From contig CAVXJZ010000002.1 in assembly GCA_963762205.1 (NCBI GenBank), positions 62,001 through 126,000 on the forward strand: a stretch of 64,000 bases of DNA. The letters are read 5' to 3'. How positions within the stretch are numbered: position 1 is the stretch's first letter; each line of letters opens with the position of its first letter. A model generated the notes under the pieces. That model was not told the origin of the DNA. It saw only the letters and a list, made by a program, of their open reading frames with translations, and made no database searches. Below are positions 19,795 through 31,130 of the stretch, piece after piece. This stretch comes from VRUE01 sp963762205. Lineage in GTDB: Bacteria; Actinomycetota; Thermoleophilia; Solirubrobacterales; 70-9. The position numbers were made by a program, and so were the translations under genes.

Positions 19795-21090
19795 ATGGCG
19801 ATCCAGCGGCAGTGGCAGAGGCGGAGCACGAGGCGCTGGCGGAGACGCCGGCGGCAGCGGCGACGCCCAGGACGGGCCGAAGTTCACGCTCGAGCTGAAC
19901 CAGGACCAGAAGGACATCCGCGAGTGGGTCCACGGCTTCGCCGAGGGCGTCGTCCGCCCCGCCGCCGCCGAGTGGGACGAGCGCGAGGAGACGCCCTGGC
20001 CGGTGATCCAGGAGGCCGCCAAGATCGGCCTCTACAGCTTCGAAGCGCTGGGCCAGTTCTGGGCCGACGAGACCGGCCTGACGCTGCCGATCGCCAACGA
20101 GGAGCTCTTCTGGGGCGACGCCGGCATCGGCATGGCGATCATGGGCACCTCGCTCGCCGTCGCCGCGATCTTCGGGCAGGGAACCCCGGAGCAGATGGGC
20201 GAGTGGATCCCGCAGTGCTTCGGCACGCCGGACGACCTCAAGGTCGCCGCCTTCTGCTCCTCGGAGCCCGACGCCGGCTCCGACGTCTCGGCGATCCGCA
20301 CCACCGCCAAGTACGACGAGGCGAAGGACGAGTGGGTGCTCAACGGCCAGAAGGCCTGGGCGACCAACGGCGGCATCGCCAACGTCCACGTCGTCATCGC
20401 CTCGGTCGACCGCGAGCTCGGCTCGCGCGGCCACGCCGCCTTCGTCATCCCGCCGGGGACCAAGGGCTGCGAGCAGGGCGCCAAGGTCAAGAAGCACGGC
20501 CTGCGCGCCTCGCACACCGCCGACGTCCACCTCGACGACTGCCGCGTCCCCGGCTCCTGCCTGCTCGGCGGCAAGGAGAAGCTCGACGAGCGCCTCGCCC
20601 GGGTGCGCGAGGGCAAGAAGCTCGAAGTCGCAGGCGGCGATGCAGACCTTCGAGGCGAGCCGGCCGACGGTCGGCGCGCAGGCGCTCGGCATCGCCCGCG
20701 CCGCCTACGAGTACGCGCTCGAGTACGCCAAAGAGCGCCAGCAGTTCGGCAAGGCGATCATCGAGAACCAGGCGATCGCCTTCGCCCTCGCCGACATGAA
20801 GCTGGAGATCGACGCCGCCCGGCTGCTGGTCTGGCGCGCCGCCTGGATGGGCCGCACCGGCCAGACGCTTCGAGAACGCCGAGGGCTCGATGTCGAAGCT
20901 GAAGGCCGGCGAGGTCGCCGTCTGGGCGACCGAGCGGGCGATCCAGATCCTCGGCGGCAACGGCTACACCCGCGAGTTCCCGGTCGAGCGGATGCACCGC
21001 GACGCGAAGATCTACACGATCTTCGAGGGCACCTCCGAGATCCAGCGCCTGGTGATCTCCCGCGCGATCTCAGGCGTCCACATCAAATAC
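19795..21090 (+). CDS. Acyl-CoA dehydrogenase
   Basis: This FAD enzyme carries out the first, desaturating step of beta-oxidation or of short/branched acyl-CoA breakdown. After an Ala/Gly-rich lead of about 25 residues come FTLELNQDQKDIREWVHGFA, ANEELFWGDAGIGMAIMGTS, AFCSSEPDAGSDVSAIRTTA, WVLNGQKAWATNGGIANVHV, then ALEYAKERQQFGKAIIENQA and ILGGNGYTREFPVERMHRDA, and IYTIFEGTSEIQRLVISRAI. The catalytic Glu is in FEGTSE. The end is unclear: after SGVHIK no stop appears where the family ends, perhaps through a base error at 21,088-21,090. Frame breaks lie near 19,850, 20,630 and 20,870. Confidence 0.85.
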
Positions 21091-21093
21091 GAA

Positions 21094-22014
21094 CTACGGC
21101 GGGAGAGCGAGGGCCGGCCGCCCTGCTCGAGCGCCGTCTCGCAGCTCCGCGCAGCCGCGGCGCTTGAGCCCTTCGCGGCGCAGCGCTTCGCAGCGGACTT
21201 CCTTCTTGTCCGGGCCCTTCTTTTCCGGCCCGGGGGTCTCCAGGGTCGCCGGCAGGCCCTCGAAGCGGGGCTCGGAGAGGAAGGCGCGCGAGGCCCTGCT
21301 TGCCCATCTCGCCCTTGCCGATGTTGGCGTGGCGGTCGCGGCAGGAGCCGAGCGGGGCGGCGGCGTCGTTGACGTGGAGGCAGCGCAGGCGCTCGAGGCC
21401 GACCTTCTCGTCGGCTTCGTCGAGGATCTCGGCGAGGCGCTCTTCGTCGGTGACGTCGTAGCCCTGGACGAAGAGGTGGCAGGAGTCGAGGCAGAGGCCG
21501 AGGCGCTCGCCGCCGCCGGCGCAGCTCGATCAGCTCGGCGGTCTGGTCGAAGTCGCGGCCGAGCAGGCCTTTGTGGCCGGCGGTCTGCTCGAGCAGCAGC
21601 GGGCAGCGCGTCGCTGTCCTTCAGCGCCGCGGCGATCAGCTTTGGCGGCGCGCTTCATCGACGGGCCCGAGCGGCTCGCCTTTCTGCGCGCCGGGGTGGA
21701 GGACGACGCCGGCGGCGCCGATCGCGTCGCCGATCCGCAGGGCGTGGGTCAGCGAGGCGAGCGACTTCTTGCGCAGCTCCCTGTCCTTGGTGGCGCAGTT
21801 GATCAGGTAGACGGCGTGGATCACCACCGCTTCGATCGGCGAGTCCTCCATCGCCTCGCGGAACGCGGCGAAGTCGTCGTCGCCGTAGTTGGTCGGCCGC
21901 CACATGCGCGGGCTCTGGTTGAAGATCTGGATCGACTCGCAACCGCGCTCGCTCGCCGCGCTCGATCGCTTTCGCCAGGCCGCCCGCGGTCGAAACGTGC
22001 GCGCCGATCAACAT
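21094..22014 (-). CDS. nfo: Endonuclease IV (AP endonuclease)
   Basis: This zinc enzyme cuts DNA 5' of abasic sites in base-excision repair. The N-terminus MLIGAHVSTAGGLAKAIERG, then SIQIFNQSPRMWRP, VVIHAVYLINCATKDRELRK, GIGDAIGAAGVVLHPGAQKG and LLLEQTAGHKG place it firmly; His of GAHVS and HPG and the Glu of LEQTAG are metal ligands in the family. The C-terminus reads GKGEMGKQGLRAFL, then ends ALALPP-TAG at 21,096-21,094. The start is divergent from gltX with only about one base between them. Frame breaks lie near 21,310, 21,510, 21,640 and 21,955. Confidence 0.88.
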
Positions 22015-22015
22015 C

Positions 22016-23400
22016 TTGTCCGAACGAATCAGCCATCCGCTTGAGGTTCGCCCCCTCGCCGACCGGCGCGCTGCACATCGGCGGCGCGAGGACGGCACTC
22101 TACAACTGGCTCGCGGCGCGGCACGGGGGCGGCGCGCTGGTGCTGCGGATCGAGGACACCGACCGCGAGCGCTCGACCGAGGAGAACGTCGAGCAGATCC
22201 TCGACGCGCTGCGCTGGCTGGAGCTCGACTGGGACGAGGGGCCGCTCTCGCAGGCCGGCGCGGGCCGAGCGCCACGAGGCGGCGCTGCGCGCGGCTGCTC
22301 GAGTCCGGCGCCGCCTACCGCGACCCCGCGACGGCGAAGGACGTCGAGGCCTGGAAGGCCGAGCACGGCACCGGCCGCGGCTACCGCGGCGAGCCGACGC
22401 GAGGAGCCCGGGCGCGGCGGTCCGGCTGCGCGTGCCCGACGAGGGCGAGACCGTGGTCGAGGACCTGATCCGCGGCCCCGTCCGCTTCCCCAACCGCAGC
22501 TACGACGACTTCGTGATCGCCCGCGGCGACGGCTCGGTCCTCTACAACTTCGCCGTCGCCGTCGACGACGCCGAGATGGGGATCACCGACGTGGTGCGCG
22601 GCGACGACCACCTCTCCAACACGCCGAAGCAGCTGCTCGTGCTCGCGCGCGCTCGGCTTCGAGCCGCCGCGCTACGCCCACCTGCCGCTGCTGCACGGCC
22701 CGGACGGCCGCAAGCTCTCCAAGCGCCACGGCGCCGCCTCGGTGCAGGAGCTGCGCGAGGCGGGCTACCTGCCGGCGGCGGTGCGCAACTACCTGGCGCT
22801 GCTCGGCTGGGGCGCCGACGACGACGCGACGCTGATTCCGACCGATGAGCTGATCGAGCGCTTCCGCGGTCGCCGACGTCGGCAGGGCGGCGGCGATCTT
22901 CGACGAGAAGAAGCTGCGCTGGGTCAACGGCCGCTACATGCGCGAGCTGCCGCTCGACGAGTACATGCGCGTGGTCGCCGCGGCACCTCGGGCGCGAGGC
23001 GGACGAGCGGCTGCGCGCCGCCTGCGAGATCGTGCAGGAGAAAGCGCAGACGCTGGCCGAGGTCTGGCCGCTGATCCGCTTCCTCTTCGAGCCGCCGGTC
23101 GACGACGAGAAGGCCTGGCGCAAGGTGATGAAGGACGAGGCGCCGGCGAGCGCTCGCGGCCGCTCGCGAGGCGCTCGCCGCCGCCGAGGATTCGACGCCC
23201 GAGGCGGTCGAGGCGGCGCTGGCGCCGCTGCCCGAGCGGCTCGAGCTCAAGCCGGGCAGGCTCTACCAGCCGATCCGCGTGGCGATCAGCGGCGGCACGG
23301 TCTCGCCGGGGATCTTCGAGTCGCTGGCGGTGCTCGGCCGCGAGGCGTCGCTGAGGCGCATCGACGGCGAGCGCCTCGTCGCGCCTGCTCGGACGCATAA
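22016..23400 (+). CDS. gltX: Glutamyl-tRNA synthetase
   Basis: GltX charges tRNA with glutamate. The class I HIGH-type motif sits in RLRFAPSPTGALHIGGARTA, followed by LVLRIEDTDRERSTEENVEQ and WLELDWDEGPLSQ. The KMSKS-equivalent is GRKLSKRHGAASVQELREAG. The C-terminal anticodon-binding part shows FDEKKLRWVNGRYMRELPLD and VAISGGTVSPGIFESLAVLG. Because gatCAB is also present, this may be a non-discriminating enzyme that also charges tRNA-Gln. The N-terminal start is uncertain (TTG at 22,016 with one extra base, or slightly downstream). The end at TAA 23,398-23,400 needs one frame repair. Confidence 0.92.
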
Positions 23401-23438
23401 TCGATACCTTAGTCAATTGCGGAGGCCAGGGCTAAACC

Positions 23439-24570
23439 GTGCGTCCTTCGCTGCCGATGAGGGCGAGCGGAGCGACGCCGCTCCATGGCAATCGCGAGCG
23501 CACAAGCACCAACGGCGCAAGGCCAGCCAAGGCCGACGGCGCGCGCGGGCGCGAAGCCGCCGCGCCGGGCGCCCGCCTCGCCGCCGCCTTCGAGGCGGTG
23601 GAGAAATTCCCGGCGCTGATCGAGTCCCGCGCGCGGGTGATGCAGGCGGCCACCGCCGAGACGGCGCGGGTCGGCGAGCTGGTCGAGGCGGTCGAGGCGG
23701 ACGTCGCGCTGACGATCGCCGTGCTGCGCTTCGCCAACCGCTCCAGCGTCGTCCGGCGGGATCGGCGGCGTGCCCGACGGCGGTCGACGTGCTCAAGCCC
23801 TCGGGCGTGCTGGCGATCGCCGGCACCGCGCCCGTCTTCGACTTCTTCGAGTCCAACGGCGGCTGGGAGCTGCGCCCGGAGCAGTTCCGCGTGCACGCGC
23901 TGGCGACGCAGCAGGCGGCGGACCGGATCGGCCGCGAGATCGGCTGGGCCGAGCGCGACGAGCTGATCGTCGCGGCGCTGCTGCACGACATCGGCCGCCT
24001 CGTCATCTCCAAGCTTCACCCCGGCCGGCGCACCTACTTCGACGCCACCGGGCGCACCCCCGAGCAGCGCATCCGCGAAGAACGCGACCAGCTCGGAATC
24101 GACCACGCCCTGGTCGGCGGCGTGCTGGCGCGGCGCTGGAACGTGCCGCAGCGGATCGCGGTTGCGATCGAGCGCCACCATGCCGAGGACGCCGAAGGGC
24201 TGGCGGCGATCGTCGCCACGGCCGACATGGTCGCCCACTACTCGCAGGGCGAGGCGGTCAGCGCCGGAGCGCCTGCGCGCCGGCGGCGAAGCGCTGCGGC
24301 CTCGGCGCCGACGGCCTGCGCGAGCTGCTCTACGAACTTCCCTACCCGCGCGAGACGCGCTCCCGGGTCAGCGAGCCCTGCCCGCTCTCCGGCCGCGAGC
24401 TCGACGTCCTCCGCCACCTCTCCGAGGGCATGGTCTACAAGCAGATCGCCGGCGAGATGCAGCTCTCCGTCTCGACGATCCGCACCCACCTGCACAACGT
24501 CTACGGCAAGATCGGCGCGGTCGACCGCGCGCAGGCCGTGCTCACGGCGCGCGACCGCGGCTGGATCTAG
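23439..24570 (+). CDS. HDOD/HD-domain regulator fused to a LuxR-type DNA-binding domain
   Basis: The first third resembles an HDOD domain (LAAAFEAVEKFPALIESRAR, EAVEADVALTIAVLRFANRS, a cold-adapted HD-like signalling fold). The middle carries HD-type metal motifs: LLHDIGRLVISKLHPG with the His-Asp pair and IERHHAEDAEGLAAIVATAD. The C-terminus is a LuxR helix-turn-helix: CPLSGRELDVLRHLSEGMVY, then KQIAGEMQLSVSTIRTHLHN and VYGKIGAVDRAQAVLTARDR. It is likely a cytoplasmic transcription factor with a built-in sensory or phosphodiesterase-like module. There are frame breaks near 23,755 and 24,275. The start is GTG 23,439 behind a GGAGG; an ATG at 23,457 is possible. Confidence 0.7.
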
Positions 24571-24585
24571 CGCCCCGCTGCCGAT

Positions 24586-25187
24586 CTAGTCGATCAGGCA
24601 CTCGCGCAGGGCGATCGCGACGGCGTGGGTGCGGTTTCTGGCGCCAAGCCGCGCCAGCATGTTCTTGGTGTGGGTCTTCACCGTTTCCTCGCTGAGGCCG
24701 AGGTCGCGCGCCGCGACGGTGGTCGATCCGCCGTCGGCGAGCAGCTGCAGGATCTCCCGCTGGCGGCGGGTCAGCTTGCCGCGGCTGCCCTCGGCGGCAC
24801 GGCCGGGTCGACGAAGCGCCCCTGGTCGAGCGCCGCGCAGGCGACCGCTCGCCATCTCCGCGGCGCTCGCCGTGCGGGCGACGTAGGCGCTCGCGCCGGC
24901 CTGCAGCGCGGCGCTGGCGAGGTGGCGCTCCGGCCGCTCGCCGTGGGCGACGATCCCCATCGCCGGCGCGGTCCTGTCGCAGGGCGCGGATCGCCTGCTC
25001 GCCGTAGAGCGATTCCGCGTCGCCGTTCGATGACGCCGCGGCGCAGATCGACGATCGCGACGTCGATGCTGCCGACGTCGCGGACCAGGCCGAGGGCCTC
25101 GTCGCGGCTCTCGCTCTCGTGGACCTCGAAGTCCCCGGCCAGCGCCTCGCGCACGCCGAGCCGGACCAGCGGGTGGGCGTCGATCAC
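24586..25187 (-). CDS. LuxR-family response regulator with divergent receiver domain
   Basis: The receiver-like start VIDAHPLVRLGVREALAG lacks the usual paired acidic residues (only one Asp), but VAIVDLR keeps a phospho-acceptor-like Asp. It contains an insertion (RGVIERR...) before the next strand. The C-terminal output domain is clear: GKLTRRQREILQLLADGGST, then VAARDLGLSEETVKTHTKNM and LARLGARNRTHAVAIALREC. It converges on the HDOD-LuxR gene, with 15 bases between stop codons. No histidine kinase is nearby, so it may be an orphan or an atypical regulator. At least three frame breaks fall between 24,800 and 25,030. Confidence 0.7.
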
Positions 25188-25299
25188 AAGGCAGTGTGGG
25201 CGCTCGCTCGGGACTGCTTCCGATCACTCTTCGATGCCCTCCACGAGCCCCATCGATCCGATCCTCGCCCAGGCCGTGCGGGTGCGGTAGAAAGGACCT

Positions 25300-25697
25300 G
25301 TGATCTCGATCACCTCGAAGTCGCGCTACGCGGTCGTCGCGATGGCGGAGCTGGCCCGCTCGGGCGAGCGGCCGGTGCCGATCAAGGAGCTGGCGGAGCG
25401 CCGCGGCATCCCCGAGCAGTTCCTCGAGCAGCTCTTCTCGACCCTGCGCCGGGCCGGCCTGCTGACCAGCCACCGCGGCATGCGCGGCGGCTACACGCTC
25501 TCCCGCCCGGCCGACGAGATCACCGTGCTCGAGGTCGTCCAGACCCTCGACGGCAAGGTCGGCCAGGAGGCCGACGAGGCGGGCGGCATCTGGGCCGAGG
25601 GCGTCACCGCCCTGCGCAAGGTCTTCGGCCAGACCACGATCGCCGAAGTCGCCAGGCGCGAGGCCGAGGAGGCCGGCAGCGGGATGTACTTCATCTG

Positions 25698-25698
<1 letters not shown>
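25300..25698 (+). CDS. Rrf2-family transcriptional regulator without cluster cysteines (CymR-like)
   Basis: This intact 132-residue frame has the Rrf2 winged helix: MISITSKSRYAVVAMAELAR, PIKELAERRGIPEQFLEQLF, LRRAGLLTSHRGMRGGYTLS and ITVLEVVQTLDG. It has no cysteine at all, so it cannot bind the iron-sulfur cluster of IscR or NsrR. The stop overlaps the cysK ATG (TGATG), and cysE follows. That recalls CymR of Bacillus, a cluster-free Rrf2 protein that represses cysteine genes in complex with CysK; the analogy is inference. GTG at 25,300 follows an AAAGGA ribosome site. Confidence 0.8.
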
Positions 25699-26618
<920 letters not shown>

Positions 26619-26622
<4 letters not shown>

Positions 26623-27349
26623 TCGGCTGAAGCGCGCGATCGCACGAGGATCCGAGCCGATGTCGACGCCGCGCGCGACCGCGACCCGGCGGCGCAGGGG
26701 GTCTCCTCCTTCGAGATCCTCACCGGCTGGGCCGGCGTGCAGGCGCTGCTCGCCCACCGCGTCGCCCACGCCCTGCGCGAGGCCGGGGTGCCGCTGGCGC
26801 CGCGGGCGATCGCCTACCTGACCCGCGCCATCACCGGGGTCGAGATCCACCCGGCGGCGAAGATCGGGCCGGAGTTCTTCATCGACCACGGCTCGGGCGT
26901 GGTGATCGGCGAGACCGCCGAGATCGGCTGTTGCGTGACCCTCTACCAGGGGGTGACGCTGGGCGGCACCGGCTTCCAGCCCGGCAAGCGCCACCCGACC
27001 CTGGGCGACAACGTCACCGTCGGCTCCGGGGCCAAGCTGCTCGGCCCGATCGCCGTCGCCGACGGCGCCAAGATCGGCGCCAACACGGTCGTCGTCGAGG
27101 ACGTGCCGCCCGGCGCGACCGTGGTCGGCAATCCCGGCCACCCGGTCAGGGTCGAAGGCAGGCGGGCCGAGGGGCCCGACGCCGACTGGATCCACCTGCC
27201 GGACCCGATCGCCGACGCGATCAAGACGCTCGCCGAGCGGATCGCGCGAGCTCGAGGAGCGGCTGGCCGAGCTCGACGGCGGCGAGGCCCCGGACCGCAA
27301 CGGCGAGGAGCTGCGCCCGCGCACCGGCCGCTCCTCGGCGGGCGGCTGA
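26619..27349 (+). CDS. cysE: Serine acetyltransferase
   Basis: CysE makes O-acetylserine for CysK; the two often form the cysteine synthase complex, and they are coupled here by a GTGA overlap. The protein shows the helical N-terminal part (FEILTGWAGVQALLAHRVAH) and then the left-handed beta helix: ITGVEIHPAAKIGPEFFIDH (catalytic His), GSGVVIGETAEIGCCVTLYQ, GVTLGGTGFQPGKRHPTLGD, then VTVGSGAKLLGPIAVADGAK and ANTVVVEDVPPGATVVGNPG. An extra 40-residue charged tail follows (LEERLAELDGGEAPD...). The N-terminal 20 residues need one or two frame repairs. Confidence 0.92.
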
Positions 27350-27371
27350 GGCGCCCGGCCGCGCCCGTCTC

Positions 27372-27377
27372 TATTCT
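27372..27377 (+). promoter_or_regulatory. Candidate -10 element (TATTCT) for pcrA
   Basis: TATTCT ends eight bases before the ATG at 27,386. A GGAGG lies between them, so this start may be either leaderless or led by a very short leader. Confidence 0.4.
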
Positions 27378-27385
27378 CGGAGGCG

Positions 27386-29647
27386 ATGCTGCAGACCGAG
27401 CCCGAGAGCGCCGCGACCGGCTCTCGGCGCGCCGACCGAACCCGGCGCCGACCGCGCCGAGCGCCTGCTCGCCGGGCTCAACGAGCCGCAGCGCGCGGCG
27501 GTGCGCCACGGCGAGGGGCCGCTGCTCGTGCTCGCCGGCGCCGGCTCCGGCAAGACGCGCGTGCTCACGCACCGGATCGCCTACCTGCTGGCGACCGGGC
27601 AGGCGCGGCCGGGGGAGATCCTCGCGATCACCTTCACCAACAAGGCGGCGAACGAGATGCGCGAGCGGGTCGAGTCGCTGGTCGGCCGCTCGGCCCGGGC
27701 GATGTGGGTGACCACCTTCCACTCCGCCTGCGCGCGGATGCTGCGCGCCGACGCCGAGCGGCTCGGCTACTCGCGCGGCTTCACGATCTACGACGAGTCG
27801 GACTCGCTGCGGATGCTCAAACGCTGCATGGAGGAGCTGGACGTCGACCCCAAGCGCTATCCCGCCGCGGGCGATCCGCTCGCAGATCTCCGGCGCCAAG
27901 AACCAGCTGGTCGACGCCGACGCCTACGCGCAGGCGGCCGGCAGCGTCTTCGAGGAGATCGCCGCCGACGCCTTCCCGTCTACGAGAAGCGCATGCTCGA
28001 GGCCAACGCGATGGACTTCGACGACCTGCTGGTGCGCACGGTCAACGGGCTGGAGCTGTTCGAGGAGGTGCGCGAGCGCTGGCGCCGCACCTTCCGCCAC
28101 GTGCTCGTCGACGAGTACCAGGACACCAACCACGCCCAGTACCGGCTGCTGCAGCTGCTCACCTCCGAGCACGGCAACCTGATGGTCGTCGGCGACGAGG
28201 ACCAGTCGATCTACGGCTTCCGCCACGCCGACATCCGCAACATCCTCGACTTCGAGCGCGACTTCCCGGAAGCCGAGGTGGTCAAGCTCGAGCAGAACTA
28301 CCGCTCGACGCAGACGATCCTCTCGGCCGCCAACGCGGTGGTCGAGCACAACCGCGAGCGGCGGCCGAAGCGGCTCTGGACCGAGATCGCGGGCGGCGAG
28401 CCGCTGCAGCTCTGCGAGCTCTCCGACGAGCACGAGGAGGCGCGCTGGGTGGCGGGGGAGATCGAGCGCCTCGGCGAGGAGGAGGGGGTGAAGCGCGAGG
28501 ACGTCGCGGTCTTCTACCGGACCAACGCGATGAGCCGCGTGCTGGAGGACACGCTGGTCCGCTTCGAGCTGCCCTACCAGGTGATCGGCGGCACCAAGTT
28601 CTACGAGCGGGCCGAGATCAAGGACGCGATCGCCTACCTCAGCCTGCTCGCCAATCCCGCCGACCAGGTCTCCTTCGGCGCGGATCGTCAACTCGCCGCG
28701 GCGCGGGATCGGCAACACCAGCCAGGGCCGGCTCGCCGCCCACGCGAACACGACCGGGCTGCCGATCTGGGAGGTCGCCGGGCGGGCCGAGGAGGTGCCG
28801 GGGCTGGGCGCGCGCCGCGATCAAGGCGGTCGCGCCGCTTCTACGAGACGATGGACGGCCTGCGCGAGCGCGGGCCGAGCGAGGCGCCCGGTGGCCGAGC
28901 TGCTGGAGGCGATGCTGCGCGAGACCGGCTACCTCGAAGCGCTGGCCGCCGAGCGCACGGTCGAGGCCGAAGGACGGGCCGAGAACCTCGAGGAGCTGAT
29001 CGGCGTGGCGCCGCCGAGTTCGACGCCAACCACGAGCTCGAGGGCGAGAGCGAGGTGGCGCCGCTGGAGGAGTTCCTGCAGCAGATCTCCCTCTACACCG
29101 AGCAGGACGGGCTGCGCGACGAGCTCGGCTGGTCACGCTGATGACCCTGCACAACGCCAAGGGCCTGGAGTACGACACGGTCTTCATCGTCGGCTGCGAG
29201 GACGGCGCCTTCCCGCACATGCGAGCGCTCGAAGAGGGGGGCGAGGAGGAGGAGCGGCGGCTCTGCTACGTCGGCATCACCCGCGCCCGCCAGCGCCTCT
29301 ACATGACCTGGGCGCGCGAGCGGCGGCTGTTCGGCCGCGCCGAGCGCAACCTGCCCTCGCGCTTCGTCGACGAGCTGCCCGAGGAGCTGACCGAGCGCCA
29401 CTCCAGCGCCGCCCGGCGGCCGGCGGGCATGAGCTGGGAGCGCCGCGCCGCGGCGCCGGCGCCGGCGGCGCCGGTCGACCCGGGCCCGGCGCTGGAGCTG
29501 CAGACCGGCGACGACGTCGTCCACGCCAGCTTCGGCGACGGCGTGGTCACCGCGGTCGAGCCCGGCGGGGTGGTCGTCGTCCGCTTCTCCGGCGACGGCT
29601 CGGAGCGCAAGCTGATGGCCGACTACGCCCCGATCCGGAGGCGGTAG
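27386..29647 (+). CDS. pcrA: ATP-dependent DNA helicase PcrA/UvrD
   Basis: This superfamily 1 helicase unwinds DNA 3' to 5' in repair and recombination control. Motif I is LLVLAGAGSGKTRVLTHRIA; motif Ia AITFTNKAANEMRERVE; then VTTFHSACARMLRADAERLG. Motif II is VLVDEYQDTNHAQYRLLQLL; motif III VVGDEDQSIYGFRHADIRNI; motif IV KLEQNYRSTQTILSAANAVV; motif V MTLHNAKGLEYDTVFIVGCE; motif VI RRLCYVGITRARQRLYMTWA. The C-terminal Tudor-like tail reads DDVVHASFGDGVVTAVEPGG. About 750 residues is the usual length. Breaks lie near 27,420, 27,880, 27,975, 28,680, 28,810, 28,890, 29,015 and 29,135. Confidence 0.93.
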
Positions 29648-29650
29648 ACG

Positions 29651-30514
29651 GTGGCGCGCGCGGATCATCGACGGCAAGGCGGTCGCCGCCGCGGTGCGCG
29701 AGCGGGTGCGCGCGCGAGGTCGCCGCCTACGCGGCGGAGCGGACGCGCGCCGGGCCTGGCGACGGTGCTCGTCGGCGACGACCCCGCCTCGCAGATCTAC
29801 GTCGCGCAACAAGCAGCGAGGCCTGCGCGGAGGCCGGGATCGGCTCGTTCCACCACGAGCCTGGCGGCGACGTCGCCGAGGAGGAGCTGCTGGAGCTGGT
29901 CGCGCGCGCTCGGCGCCGACGACGAGCGTCGACGGCATCCTCGTGCAGCTGCCGCTGCCCGACCAGATCGACCCGGACGCGGGTCGATCGCCGCGATCGA
30001 CCCGGCAAGGACGTCGACGGGCTGACGCCCGCTCAACGCCGGCCTGCTCGCCCACGGCACGCCCGGCGCTTGGTGCCCTGCACGCCGGCCGGGGTGATGG
30101 AGCTGCTGCGCGCACGAGGGGGTCGAGCTGGAGGGCGCCGAGGCGGTCGTGGTCGGCCGCTCGAAGCTGGTCGGCGTGCCGGTCGCGCGCGCTGCTGCTG
30201 GCGGCCAACGCGACCGTCACCGTCTGCCACTCGCGCACCCGCGACCTCGCCGCGGTCTGCCGCCGAGGCCGACGTGCTGTCGCCGCGGTCGGCGTGCCGC
30301 GGCTGCTCGGCGCCGACGCGGTCAAGCCGGGCGCCGTCGGTGATCGACGTCGGCATGAACCGGACCGAGGACGGGCTCTGTCGGCGACGTCGACTTCGAC
30401 GCCGCGGCCGAGCGGTCGCCGCGGCGATCACGCCGGTTCCCGGCGGCGTCGGGCCGATGACGATCGCGATGCTGCTGGTCAACACCCTGGCCGCCGCCCG
30501 GCGCGCGGGTGTAG
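29651..30514 (+). CDS. folD: Bifunctional methylenetetrahydrofolate dehydrogenase/cyclohydrolase
   Basis: FolD interconverts methylene-, methenyl- and formyl-tetrahydrofolate with NADP. Rebuilt motifs: IIDGKAVAAAVRERVRAEVA, LATVLVGDDPASQIYVRNKQ (YxxxK active site), VDGILVQLPLPDQIDPDAV, IDPGKDVDGL, LVPCTPAGVMELLRAHG, VVVGRSKLVGVPVARLLLAA, NATVTVCHSRTRDLAAVCRE, VIDVGMNRTEDGLVGDVDF and ITPVPGGVGPMTIAMLLVNT. It starts at GTG 29,651, three bases after pcrA. This is one of the most damaged genes in the window, with roughly a dozen frame changes, but the order of motifs is complete. Confidence 0.88.
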
Positions 30515-30557
30515 GGTCGGCCAGACCGGCCAAGTTCCCACTACGGAGGGATGTGCG

Positions 30558-31119
30558 ATGGACGTAGACAAGCTGAGCACCGGCGAGAAGATCGCCGAGC
30601 ATCGGCGGTCCTGCTCTTCATCTTCATGTTCTTCGACTGGTTCGGCGTCAGGTCTCCGGCGTCGCGGGCTTCTCCGGCGCGTCGACGCGGCGGCGGCGGC
30701 GAGCGCCTGGGACGCGCTCGACTTCATCCCGATCTTCCTCGATGCTCGCGATCGTCGTCGCGCTCGGCGTCGCCTTCGTCCGGCTCAGCCGACGCCGACT
30801 CGAGCCGCCGATCTCGCTGAACGCCGTCGTCGCCGTGCTCGGCGGCGATCTCCATCCTGCTGATCCTCTACCGGATCGTCGACCCGCCCGACTTCGGCAG
30901 CTTCGGCGGCGTCTCGGTCGACGCGACGCTCGAAGTTCGGCATCTTCCTCGGCCTGATCGCCGCCGCCGGCATCGCCTACGGCGGCTACCGCGGCATGCA
31001 GGAAGAGGGCACGACCTTCGGCGACGCCGCCGACAAACTGTCCGGGCGGCGGTCCCAGCGACCCGCCGCCACCGCCATCGTCGCCTCCGCCTCCGCCACC
31101 TCCGCCTCCCGCTCAGTAA
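30558..31119 (+). CDS. Four-helix membrane protein with proline-rich C-terminal tail
   Basis: The start MDVDKLSTGEKIAGIGAVLL follows a GGAGG. Rebuilt, it has four hydrophobic segments (LLFIFMFFDWFGV, FIPIFLMLAIVVALGVAFVR, LNAVVAVLGAISILLILYRI, FGIFLGLIAAAGIAYGGYRG), then GMQEEGTTFGDAADKL and a tail of consecutive prolines (PPPPPSSPPPPPPPPA) ending TAA at 31,117-31,119. Such Pro-rich cytoplasmic tails bind SH3-like or other domains; the function here is unknown. It converges on the GMC oxidoreductase with about 11 bases between. Confidence 0.55.
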
Positions 31120-31130
31120 AGGCAGCTGTC

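Noticed and set aside
27400..31119. pcrA and folD as true pseudogenes because of many frame breaks
   Set aside because: All motifs are present in order and neighbouring essential genes (dnaE, gatA, gltX) are equally broken, so the breaks are technical.
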